Origin: Acholeplasmatales bacterium
GTDB taxonomy: Bacteria > Bacillota_I > Bacilli_A > Acholeplasmatales > Acholeplasmataceae
DNA length: 64,000 bases
Direction: 5' to 3'
NCBI GenBank assembly: GCA_031284585.1
Contig: JAITXT010000009.1
Coordinates: 44,309-108,308, forward strand
Made by a program: the position numbers and the translations under genes. How positions within the stretch are numbered: the first letter of the stretch is position 1; every line of letters starts with the position of its first letter. This document shows positions 18,663 through 26,288 of the stretch, piece after piece. The notes under the pieces were generated by a model, which searched no databases, was not told where the DNA came from, and saw only the letters and a program-made list of their open reading frames with translations.

Positions 18663-19401
18663 TTAACTTTATATCCTCTTCTTTATATATCACATCTACT
18701 AGATAAAGTCCACTTGAACTCGCCACATAACCTTCTTTATGCTTGGTAAGTAGCACTTCATTAATTAATTTTTTATCTTTTGTTCCCCTACCTACTTCTA
18801 TAATTAAACCCATTATTATCCGTATCATATGTCGCAAAAAACTCCTACCATAAAAATAAAACGAATAACTATTTATATCCTCAACTATTTCAATTTTATC
18901 AATCGTTCTAACTGTATTAGATTCTAGTTTATTCTTCTTACAATATCCCAGATAATCATGAGTACCTTCAAGACATCTAATTTCATCTTTTACTAATTCT
19001 ACTTTAAAATCTTTAACGTAATTTTCAAACCTAGTAGTAAAAGCGCTAGAAGGCTTTTTTGCAATTACATACTTATAAATTTTATAATCCACACTATGTC
19101 TTGCGTGAAAAAAAGAATTAACTTTTAAAACTCTTTTAATCCTAATATCATTATTTAATCTCAAATTTAGAGAAGTAGTCCAGATCTCACTACTTAAGTC
19201 TAATGTACTATCAAAATGAAAAGCTTGATTTAAGGCATGAACCCCTTTATCTGTTCTACCAGCAACACTTATTTTAGTTTCAATCATTGTCATAAGTAAA
19301 ATTGCTCTTTCAATTTGATATTCAATCGTATCTTTATTTTCTTGCTTTTGGAAACCAGAGTAACTAGTTCCATCATATTCTACAAAACCAAGATATCTCA
19401 T
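18646..19401 (-). CDS. truA: tRNA pseudouridine(38-40) synthase
   Basis: TruA makes pseudouridine at positions 38-40 of tRNA. The catalytic Asp is in AGRTDKGVHALNQAFHFD (about residues 47-64). The start LGFVEYDGTSYSGFQKQ is typical, as are RHSVDYKIYKYVI, FLRHMIRIIMGLIIEVGRG and SSSGLYLVDVIY. At 251 residues it is complete. It overlaps ecfT by 4 bp and is in the conserved place downstream of the ECF module in Bacillota. Confidence 0.96.
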   Translation of the reverse strand: MRYLGFVEYDGTSYSGFQKQENKDTIEYQIERAILLMTMIETKISVAGRTDKGVHALNQAFHFDSTLDLSSEIWTTSLNLRLNNDIRIKRVLKVNSFFHARHSVDYKIYKYVIAKKPSSAFTTRFENYVKDFKVELVKDEIRCLEGTHDYLGYCKKNKLESNTVRTIDKIEIVEDINSYSFYFYGRSFLRHMIRIIMGLIIEVGRGTKDKKLINEVLLTKHKEGYVASSSGLYLVDVIYKEEDIKLNEEIS

Positions 19402-20384
19402 AAAAAAATGAAAAAGATTGCTGCAGCTAAGACAATAAGCGAAATGCTAATTGAAAAAATATCTTTAATCTTGATTTTATATCTATCAATAGAAGTTCTT
19501 TTACCGCCAATCACATATCCACGCACTTCCATGGCCATTGATAAATCGTCAGCTCTTTGAAAACTAATTATAAACATAGGTACTAGTAGTGATATAATTT
19601 GAACTATTTTATCTTTTATATTTCCTTCTTTGAAATCAGAACCTCTAGATGCTTGAGCACTCATTATTTTACCAGCCTCTTCAAGTAAAGTAGGAATATG
19701 TCTTAAAGTAAGAGATAACATCATTGAAACTATATCGACAGGAAAATGAATAATTTTCAATGGACTCATTAACTTTGAAAGTCCATTATTTAAATCAGTT
19801 GTGCTTGTAGTGAATGTTAATATCGATGAAATAATTACAACATCACAAACACGAATAAACAAAAATGCGGCTCTAATAAGCGATTTATCAGTAAAATGTA
19901 AAAATAAAGGATCACTAAGTAAAGGTATATAAGTAAGATAATGGAGAACAACAAAAACGGATACTACTATTAAAATAAAATATAGACTTTTAAGATAGAT
20001 ATATTTTTTAGTAAAAGTATAAAAAGTAATAATTACTAGAACTCCTAATATACCTGTCAAGCTAATATAAATACTATAATCATCAATTATTTTAGTTCCT
20101 TCACTATTATAAAATAATTGTAAGCAAATAGTAAATATTAAAAGAAATAGCAAAGGTTTAAGTCCCCGTAACATTCTTATAATAGATATCCTACTTAATA
20201 GAAAAATTATAAATGTTAAAACTGTAAATATTAATAAAGCATAAATAGATAATAATCCTTTATCCATTGGAACTAAAAATAAAGCAACTATTAACAAAAT
20301 CATGGATAATATTTTACTTCTAGGATCTAATTTATGGATTAGAGAATTTCCCTTGATATATTGACCTATAACTATGGCATTCAT
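19398..20384 (-). CDS. ecfT: ECF transporter transmembrane protein EcfT, enlarged
   Basis: EcfT couples the two ATPases to substrate-binding S components for vitamins. The N-terminal signature IKGNSLIHKLDPRSKIL, the helix run and the cytoplasmic coupling helices with AQASRG (243-248) identify it. The protein has 328 residues where about 265 is usual: an extra segment around residues 112-168 adds at least one or two hydrophobic helices (GVLVIITFYTF, SLYFILIVVSVFVVLHYL) between the standard helices. No S component is in the window, so this is a shared (group II) module. It overlaps ecfA2 and truA by 4 bp each. Confidence 0.92.
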   Translation of the reverse strand: MNAIVIGQYIKGNSLIHKLDPRSKILSMILLIVALFLVPMDKGLLSIYALLIFTVLTFIIFLLSRISIIRMLRGLKPLLFLLIFTICLQLFYNSEGTKIIDDYSIYISLTGILGVLVIITFYTFTKKYIYLKSLYFILIVVSVFVVLHYLTYIPLLSDPLFLHFTDKSLIRAAFLFIRVCDVVIISSILTFTTSTTDLNNGLSKLMSPLKIIHFPVDIVSMMLSLTLRHIPTLLEEAGKIMSAQASRGSDFKEGNIKDKIVQIISLLVPMFIISFQRADDLSMAMEVRGYVIGGKRTSIDRYKIKIKDIFSISISLIVLAAAIFFIFL

Positions 20385-21223
20385 TTAATATTCTCCATAA
20401 GGTTTATTAAATCTTCTTTTTTAAAAACCTTAGGTAAATTAAGATTAAGTTTTTGATTAAGTTCATTGACAATTTTAACGGATGTAGGGTAATCAAGATT
20501 AAAATCACTAATATTTTGCAAAGTAAATAATTCTTCTTTAGATCCATCAAAAACAACAGAACCATCTTTTAAGCAAATAACTCTGCTCGCATATTCTGAT
20601 ACAAGATCCATATCATGAGTAATTAAGACTATGCTTTTATTCTCATTTTCATGAATGCTTTTAAAAATATTCATTACTTCTTCCTTGCCTTTAGGATCTA
20701 GTCCTCTTGTTGGCTCATCTAAAACTAGAATATAGGGATTCATGACAAGAACACCAGCAATCGCAACACGACGTTGCTCACCACCAGATAATCTAAAAGG
20801 TGATTCATTGAACAGAGAACTATCAATATGAACTAAAGACAAAGCGTGTATTGCTTCTTTTTTTACTGCTACTTGATCTTTATTAAAATTTGTTAATCCA
20901 AAAGATACATCTTTTAAGACTGTTTCTTCAAATAATTGATATTCAGGAAATTGAAAAACTAAACCTACTTGTTTTCTGATGAAATTTAATTTATTTTTGT
21001 ACTTGCTATTAACAATAGTACCCATAATATTTAGATTTCCTAATGAAGGCAAAATAAGGGCGTTCATATGAGATACTAAAGTAGATTTACCACTACCAGT
21101 TTCACCTACTATAGCAACAAATTCAGATTTCTCTTCAATTTCGATATTAATATCTTTTAACGAAAATTTGTCATATTTGAGAGGAATATAAGAATGACTT
21201 ACTTGATTAAACTTAATTGACAT
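20381..21223 (-). CDS. ecfA2: ECF transporter ATPase EcfA2
   Basis: The second ATPase of the energy-coupling factor module binds EcfT and EcfA1 and drives vitamin uptake. Walker A GETGSGKST (about 36-44), Q-loop VFQFPEYQLF, the signature LSGGEQRRVAIAGVL, Walker B ILVLDEPTRGLDPKG and the switch His in LITHDM are all present. At 280 residues it has normal length. The N-terminus SIKFNQVSHSYIP is typical of EcfA2. It overlaps ecfA1 by 25 bases. Confidence 0.95.
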   Translation of the reverse strand: MSIKFNQVSHSYIPLKYDKFSLKDINIEIEEKSEFVAIVGETGSGKSTLVSHMNALILPSLGNLNIMGTIVNSKYKNKLNFIRKQVGLVFQFPEYQLFEETVLKDVSFGLTNFNKDQVAVKKEAIHALSLVHIDSSLFNESPFRLSGGEQRRVAIAGVLVMNPYILVLDEPTRGLDPKGKEEVMNIFKSIHENENKSIVLITHDMDLVSEYASRVICLKDGSVVFDGSKEELFTLQNISDFNLDYPTSVKIVNELNQKLNLNLPKVFKKEDLINLMENIK

Positions 21224-22002
21224 ATTATCTCTTTAACCTCTTCTTTTATTTTTGAATTATCCTTTATATCTTCATATAAATCATTAATGTATGGCAAAAT
21301 CAAGTTAGAAGATAATAGTTCATTCTTTTTCGAATACACATCTTCAGGAATTCCTTCGAGAATTATTTTTCCTTTCTTTAAAACATAAATATAATCACTA
21401 TTCTTAGCAAATTCCAAATCGTGAGTAATAGTTATGACTGTAATCTTTTTTTCTTTATTAAGCACTCTAATTAAATCAATAATCTCATTTGAACCTTTAG
21501 GATCTAACATTGAAGTAGCCTCATCGAAGATAACAATACTTTGTTCCATGGCTAAAGCGCTTGCTAGAGCAACCCGCTGTTTTTGACCACCAGACAAATT
21601 ATGAGGTTCCATATCTAAATATTCATTCATGGAAACAAGTTTCGAATAAATATCAATTTTATCTAACATTTCTTCATATGGAGTATTTAAATTCTCTAAT
21701 CCAAAAGCAATATCGTTTTTGACTGTAACTCCTACAAATTGATTATCTGGATTTTGAAAAACTATTCCTATACACTTTCTTAATTGAACAAGATTAGTCT
21801 CACTAACAATAATATCGTTTACTTTGATTTCCCCATTATTAGGAATGAGTAAACCAACTAATAATTTAGCAAGCGTTGATTTTCCAGAACCATTATGGCC
21901 TATTATACTTACCCAACTAGAATCACTAATTACTAAATTTACATCATCTATTGTTTTTTTCCCTTGCGTATAAGAGAATGATACATTCTTCAACTCAATC
22001 AT
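21199..22002 (-). CDS. ecfA1: ECF transporter ATPase EcfA1
   Basis: First gene of the ECF operon. Walker A GHNGSGKST (about 36-44), Q-loop VFQNPDNQFVG, signature LSGGQKQRVALASAL, Walker B IVIFDEATSMLDPKG and switch His ITHDLEF are complete. The order ecfA1-ecfA2-ecfT-truA equals that of Bacillus. The promoter must lie in the 265-base divergent region shared with the thioredoxin gene. Confidence 0.95.
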   Translation of the reverse strand: MIELKNVSFSYTQGKKTIDDVNLVISDSSWVSIIGHNGSGKSTLAKLLVGLLIPNNGEIKVNDIIVSETNLVQLRKCIGIVFQNPDNQFVGVTVKNDIAFGLENLNTPYEEMLDKIDIYSKLVSMNEYLDMEPHNLSGGQKQRVALASALAMEQSIVIFDEATSMLDPKGSNEIIDLIRVLNKEKKITVITITHDLEFAKNSDYIYVLKKGKIILEGIPEDVYSKKNELLSSNLILPYINDLYEDIKDNSKIKEEVKEIICQLSLIK

Positions 22003-22267
22003 TTATTAACCTCATTTATCAATTATACAATACAATTGAATATTTAAACTTTTTTCATGAATATTGAAAAAAATACTATCCTAAAATCTTTTAAATTTTC
22101 ATTTATTAAAGACTCTAAATTAAAAAATAGGGACTATATTTAACAAAGATTGTAAAATTTAATTTTAATAAAGCATTATTTATAAAAAAATAACTAATTG
22201 CATTAAAATTATATTGATGATAAAGAGAAATATTGGTAATAATTATTATCACGGAGGATTGATTCAA

Positions 22268-22579
22268 ATGATAGTTAACGGAACGAAAGATAATTTTAAT
22301 ACTGAAGTACTCGCATCTAAATTACCAGTTATTTTGGATTTTGGTGCTACTTGGTGTCCACCATGCAAAAAAATATCTGAATTACTAGACGAAATAGACG
22401 CTGAACTTAACGGTCAAGTTAAAATTGTCAAAGTAGATGTTGATGAAGAACATGAATTAGCAGAACAATATAAAGTTCATAATATTCCTACTGTGGTAAT
22501 TTACAAGAATGGTAGAGTTGTAGCAGCAACCGTTGGAGATCATCCAAAAGAAAGTATATTAAAATTATTAAAAATGTAA
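22268..22579 (+). CDS. trxA: Thioredoxin
   Basis: Thiol-disulfide carrier of the cytosol. The ribosome site GGAGG (22253-22257) lies 10 bases before ATG 22268, so I choose this start (103 residues) over an in-frame ATG at 22214 that lacks a site. The active site is WCPPC (residues 29-33) rather than the common WCGPC; the Pro-Pro form shifts redox potential in studied proteins. The cis-Pro loop HNIPTVV is present. Its stop overlaps the next gene (TAATG), a thioredoxin-reductase-like protein that is its likely partner. Confidence 0.94.
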   Translation: MIVNGTKDNFNTEVLASKLPVILDFGATWCPPCKKISELLDEIDAELNGQVKIVKVDVDEEHELAEQYKVHNIPTVVIYKNGRVVAATVGDHPKESILKLLKM

Positions 22580-23445
22580 TGGAAGAAGTTATTATAATCG
22601 GAGCAGGTCCTTCAGGTGTTTCTGCTGCTGTTAACTTATATAGAAATAATATAAATCCTCTTGTAATTTATAAGGATGCTTCAAATTTAGATATAGCTAG
22701 TTCAATCGAGAACTATTATGGATTCAAAAGTATTTCCGGAATTGATTTATTTAATCAAGGTATTAGTCAACTTGACTTTCATAAGATTAAGCATTTAGAA
22801 GAAATATTGTTTGAAATTAAAGAAATTAAAGATGGATTTCAAGTTATTACAAATAAAAATACTTATGAAACGAGATCAATAATACTCGCTAATGGAATAA
22901 AAAGAAATAAAAGTGACATTAAAAACTTAAATTTATATGAAGGTAGAGGTATATCTTTTTGTGTTAGATGTGATGGTTTTTTCTATAAAAATTCTAAAGT
23001 TTCTATCATTGGAAATAATTCGTATTTATTACATGAACTTTCTATATTAAGAGAATATACAAGTGATATTACTGTTTTTACTGATGGAGTAGATATAGAT
23101 TTAAATATTCCCGAGAAAGTTATTAAAGATAAAATAATTTCTTTTGAAGGACATACTTATTTTGAAACAATAAAAACAAATTCTGGAGTTTATGATTTTG
23201 ATGGTTGTTTTATTGCTTTAGGATTTCCATCAAATACTACTTTAAATAAGACACTTGGCATAGAACTAGATAATAATTTTATTAAAGTAAATGAGAAATA
23301 TGAAACAAATATGAAAGGTCTCTTTGCAGTAGGAGATGCGATAGGTGGACTTCTTCAAGTACAAAAAGCAAGTTATGATGGATATAGGGTTGTTGAATAC
23401 GTGAAAAGCTATCTAAAGGAATTAAAAAATATCACAAATGGCTAA
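22579..23445 (+). CDS. Thioredoxin-reductase-like flavoprotein without normal NADPH motifs
   Basis: The 288-residue protein has the FAD-binding IIGAGPSGVSAAVNL (6-20), the redox pair C128-V-R-C131-D and the C-terminal FAD contact GLFAVGDAIGG. In classic TrxB the NADPH domain starts GGGxSAxE and has HRRxxxR. Here the first is IGNNSYLLHE (144-153) and the second position reads VFTDGVDID with no arginines. The enzyme may therefore draw electrons from another donor such as ferredoxin, as described for FFTR-type reductases, or have a non-standard cofactor. The translational overlap with trxA argues that it reduces thioredoxin. Confidence 0.85.
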   Translation: MEEVIIIGAGPSGVSAAVNLYRNNINPLVIYKDASNLDIASSIENYYGFKSISGIDLFNQGISQLDFHKIKHLEEILFEIKEIKDGFQVITNKNTYETRSIILANGIKRNKSDIKNLNLYEGRGISFCVRCDGFFYKNSKVSIIGNNSYLLHELSILREYTSDITVFTDGVDIDLNIPEKVIKDKIISFEGHTYFETIKTNSGVYDFDGCFIALGFPSNTTLNKTLGIELDNNFIKVNEKYETNMKGLFAVGDAIGGLLQVQKASYDGYRVVEYVKSYLKELKNITNG

Positions 23446-23869
23446 AAATAAGAAACTAGGTCTACTTAAAAAAATATCCATTCTTTTTCTAATATTAGTT
23501 CAGGTTTTAATGATTATTATTTCAATACTCATTTTTCGTTTCAGCAAATCTAATATTATTATTAATATTTTTTCGATTTCAATTTTAGTTTTTTCAATTT
23601 TATTTTTAATATATAGACTTCTTTTCATTAATTCAAAGAAAGATGATGAAAAAATAGTTATAATTTCTAAGAAAATAAATTTGATTCTATTAATCCTAAA
23701 AACGTTAATTACTTTTTATTTTACCTTAATCTTATTTTTATCAATAAGAGAAAATGCTAATTTCAAAGATAACTTAATTTTTTCTTTGTCCTTGATAGTC
23801 TTTTTATTTTCTATTTTTAGATTATCTAGAAAATTAAAAAAAGTTAAAAAAGAAGAAAAAAAGATTTAG
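23438..23869 (+). CDS. Small membrane protein of unknown function
   Basis: This 143-residue protein has four predicted membrane helices (about 11-32, 36-58, 76-97 and 105-127) and strongly basic ends (KNKKLGLLKK at the start, RKLKKVKKEEKK at the end). It overlaps the reductase gene by 8 bases and is co-transcribed with trxA. No family recognised. Its TAG stop overlaps the stop of the convergent lipoprotein gene, so the two mRNAs share 4 bp and have no terminator between them. Confidence 0.6.
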   Translation: MAKNKKLGLLKKISILFLILVQVLMIIISILIFRFSKSNIIINIFSISILVFSILFLIYRLLFINSKKDDEKIVIISKKINLILLILKTLITFYFTLILFLSIRENANFKDNLIFSLSLIVFLFSIFRLSRKLKKVKKEEKKI

Positions 23870-25323
23870 AACGTATAAGTAACTCCGTTTCCAAGGTAAC
23901 CCGTTCTAACTGTTACAATTGTAACTGTAGAGATAGTTTCTAAGCTTAACTCAGGATAGTCATAGATATTAAATGAATTTTCAGTTGTAAAATAGGAAAT
24001 TCCATTAATAATTACTTCGTAACTTGTTGCATACAAAGCAACCTCCCAAGTAAAAATACCTTCTTCAAATAAGATATCAGTAACTATAAAATCATCATAA
24101 TAAGGAAAATCTAACTCATCTAATTCAGTGAGCATATCATATTGAATATAAACATCTAAATCTCTATCTATTAAATCAGTAATAAGTAATATAACACTCT
24201 CATAAGTTTTTTGAATTATTCCTAGAATTTCTTCCTCTACTTCAACAATCACATAAAAGTACGAAAATTTATAATCAATTGCAAAAGGAACAACATAACC
24301 TATTGATTCTAGTGAACTCTTGTCTGGAACAAGTAATTTATTTTCAGAATCAAATTCATGAATATTTACGACATGATATAAAATTTCTTCATAAATAGCA
24401 TAATAGATACTATTTGAAACCGCAAATTCATTATCAATGTCAGAAACAGGAACTCCATTTAAAGCCCAAAATAGAAAATTATAGTTTTCAATAGTAGGAT
24501 AATCAATAAAAAGAATCTTATCTCCCGCATAGTAATAAGAAGTTTTTGAATAATAGAAAATATCTTCTATGTCAATAACAAAATCAATTCGCACTTCTTC
24601 ATTCATTAAATATATAGCCGTAAGTAGAATCGTCCTTGTAATTGGCGTTCTTGCAATATCAAAAAAGTTACCTTCTTCATCAACCCAATATAAAAACTCT
24701 CCGTGTGCAATAGAAGGCTCTAGAATATCTAAATATTCTCCACCAAGAATAAGTATATTAGTTTCTCCGATAAAATCTCCTATTCCTTTATCTAAGAAAA
24801 CTGTAAATATAGGAAATGATAAATCAAATCTTGCATAAATATCAAGATTTCCTCTTATTTTTTTAGTGAAATCAATAGGATTATTATTAATATCAAACCA
24901 TCCTAGAAATGGATATAAAGAATAAATAGGATCAAGAGGTTTATTAAGAATAGTACCATTAGGAACAGTAAATTCTCTCTCATAATCAAATTCTGCTAAT
25001 GGTTCTACAAAATATCTAATTACATAAAAAGGTACATTATCGCTAAAATGGGCATATAATTTAATTCGTTTAGTAATTTTTGTCTCTTTGAAATCAAAGA
25101 GTTCGGACTCTCCAGGACTTAAATACCATCCTAAAAAAAGATTAAAGTTTTCATTATCTGGATCTTCTGGAATATCAGTTATTAATTCATTTTTTTTAAC
25201 ACTTATACTATATATTTCTTTCCCATCCACTATATATGTCACTGTGAAAATATTTGGAGTGCAACTTTGTAAATAAATGCTAATTAAAAATAAAAATAAA
25301 AATGGAAATATTTTTTTAATCAT
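23866..25323 (-). CDS. Lipoprotein with InlB-type (Listeria-Bacteroides) repeats
   Basis: Start chosen at ATG 25323, which overlaps the stop of the upstream 49-residue gene (ATGA); it gives MIKKIFPFLFLFLISIYLQSC, a signal peptide with lipobox LQSC. The mature part (about 465 residues) has tandem beta-grasp-like repeats of the InlB B-repeat kind: FTVTYIVDGKEIYSISVKK ... FNLFLGWYLSPG, then IRYFVEPLAEFDYEREFTV ... FLGWFD, and further divergent copies with LYWVDEEGNF and FLFWALNG. Such repeats decorate surface adhesins and enzymes. The C-terminal end resembles an Fn3-like strand set. Function is probably surface interaction; no enzyme motif is visible. Confidence 0.8.
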   Translation of the reverse strand: MIKKIFPFLFLFLISIYLQSCTPNIFTVTYIVDGKEIYSISVKKNELITDIPEDPDNENFNLFLGWYLSPGESELFDFKETKITKRIKLYAHFSDNVPFYVIRYFVEPLAEFDYEREFTVPNGTILNKPLDPIYSLYPFLGWFDINNNPIDFTKKIRGNLDIYARFDLSFPIFTVFLDKGIGDFIGETNILILGGEYLDILEPSIAHGEFLYWVDEEGNFFDIARTPITRTILLTAIYLMNEEVRIDFVIDIEDIFYYSKTSYYYAGDKILFIDYPTIENYNFLFWALNGVPVSDIDNEFAVSNSIYYAIYEEILYHVVNIHEFDSENKLLVPDKSSLESIGYVVPFAIDYKFSYFYVIVEVEEEILGIIQKTYESVILLITDLIDRDLDVYIQYDMLTELDELDFPYYDDFIVTDILFEEGIFTWEVALYATSYEVIINGISYFTTENSFNIYDYPELSLETISTVTIVTVRTGYLGNGVTYTF

Positions 25324-25469
25324 AATTCTAATAATTCGATAACAATAATTAATACACATGCTAGAACTGCAATAATCACAATACCCCAGAATATTGTTAT
25401 AAACGGATTTTTAGTTGTATATCTTTTTCCTTTTTTCAAATATTTATCATATTTTTTGGTAGAAGCCAT
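25320..25469 (-). CDS. Tiny single-pass membrane protein (49 residues)
   Basis: The minus strand has AAGGAG 8 bases before ATG 25469 and an open frame of 49 codons ending TGA at 25320. The protein has a basic cytosolic head (residues 1-21, eight Lys/Arg including KYDKYLKKGKRY) and one membrane helix (about 24-46, FITIFWGIVIIAVLACVLIIVI). The stop overlaps the ATG of the lipoprotein gene, and the start lies just 2 bases after the preceding gene, so the three genes form one tight operon. SecE-like size and topology were considered, but the SecE sequence pattern is absent. Confidence 0.75.
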   Translation of the reverse strand: MASTKKYDKYLKKGKRYTTKNPFITIFWGIVIIAVLACVLIIVIELLEL

Positions 25470-25470
25470 T

Positions 25471-26172
25471 TTATTCTCCTTCTAAAACAGTATTATTTTC
25501 CTGCAAGATAATTTCAATAATTTTAAAACCTAATTCAACTCTTTCTTTTCTAAGAGTTAAATCATTTAACTCGAACTTTAATTTTGTATTCATTAATTTA
25601 GACCATTCTTTTTTAAGAACTAAATCATATAAAAGTCTCGTTTCAAAATCTAAATCACTCAATTTGATGACAAGATTTGTTTCGCTTTCTTCAAGAAAGG
25701 TTAAATTCTTAAGATCTTTTTTTATTTCAAGAATCGAATTAACTAGATCATTATAACTTGATTCATCTTCTGATAAATTTAAAAACAAAGAATCATTAGT
25801 CTCATTTTGCTCATTAGTTATTTCAGGACTCTCTATTATATCAGAATTTAATTTTGTTTCCTCACTTATTACCGAAAAATCTAGATTATTAACCGGGAAC
25901 TTGTCGCCAGATTCTTTAAGTTCTTCCGCATTTATTTCCTTTTTTGTAACAACTTTCTTTGAAAGATTATCATTTGAGGCTAATTCTAAACTCTTTTTTT
26001 TGTTTTCAGTTTCGGTTTTTTTAATCAAAATTTTACCCTCTTTTGTAATAGATACTTCTTTGTAAGGTTCAGGACCTGGAAAGGTTTTTAGTATATAAAG
26101 AAACGATGCTATAATAGCTATTAAAATTAATGCTCCTCCAAATACTAAGAGTGCAAGTTGAAAATCATTCAT
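25471..26172 (-). CDS. Single-pass membrane protein with disordered linker
   Basis: The 233-residue protein has one N-terminal helix (about 6-30, LALLVFGGALILIAIIASFLYIL), then a low-complexity Glu/Ser/Asn linker (about 50-150), then a helical C-terminal domain (about 155-230, with SLEILEIKKDL-like charge patterns). The ribosome site GGAGG is strong. The layout recalls membrane-tethered scaffold or division proteins such as ZipA or EzrA, but no sequence family was recognised. It heads the operon with the 49-residue protein and the InlB-repeat lipoprotein. Confidence 0.65.
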   Translation of the reverse strand: MNDFQLALLVFGGALILIAIIASFLYILKTFPGPEPYKEVSITKEGKILIKKTETENKKKSLELASNDNLSKKVVTKKEINAEELKESGDKFPVNNLDFSVISEETKLNSDIIESPEITNEQNETNDSLFLNLSEDESSYNDLVNSILEIKKDLKNLTFLEESETNLVIKLSDLDFETRLLYDLVLKKEWSKLMNTKLKFELNDLTLRKERVELGFKIIEIILQENNTVLEGE

Positions 26173-26186
26173 CTTCCTCCAATATA

Positions 26187-26192
26187 ATTATA
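26187..26192 (-). promoter_or_regulatory. -10 box of the 26172-23866 operon
   Basis: On the minus strand it reads TATAAT, close before the ribosome site. An inverted repeat, TTAAGG/CCTTAA (arms near 26210-26215 and 26231-26236), lies just upstream and could be an operator or a weak end signal of the GH2 transcript. Confidence 0.4.
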
Positions 26193-26288
26193 ACTTAATA
26201 TTATCCACTTTAAGGGCTTTTAATAAAATACCTTAAATATTGTTACAAACTGTATTAATAAGTAATAGATAAATAATATAATAAATAA

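Noticed and set aside
22214..22267. Longer N-terminus for thioredoxin
   Set aside because: The upstream ATG lacks a ribosome site, while GGAGG is well placed for ATG 22268, which gives the normal thioredoxin length.
25320..25469. The 49-residue protein as SecE
   Set aside because: Size and topology fit, but the conserved SecE motif before the helix (E-x-x-K-V-x-W-P) is missing and the neighbours are not secE neighbours (nusG, rplK).
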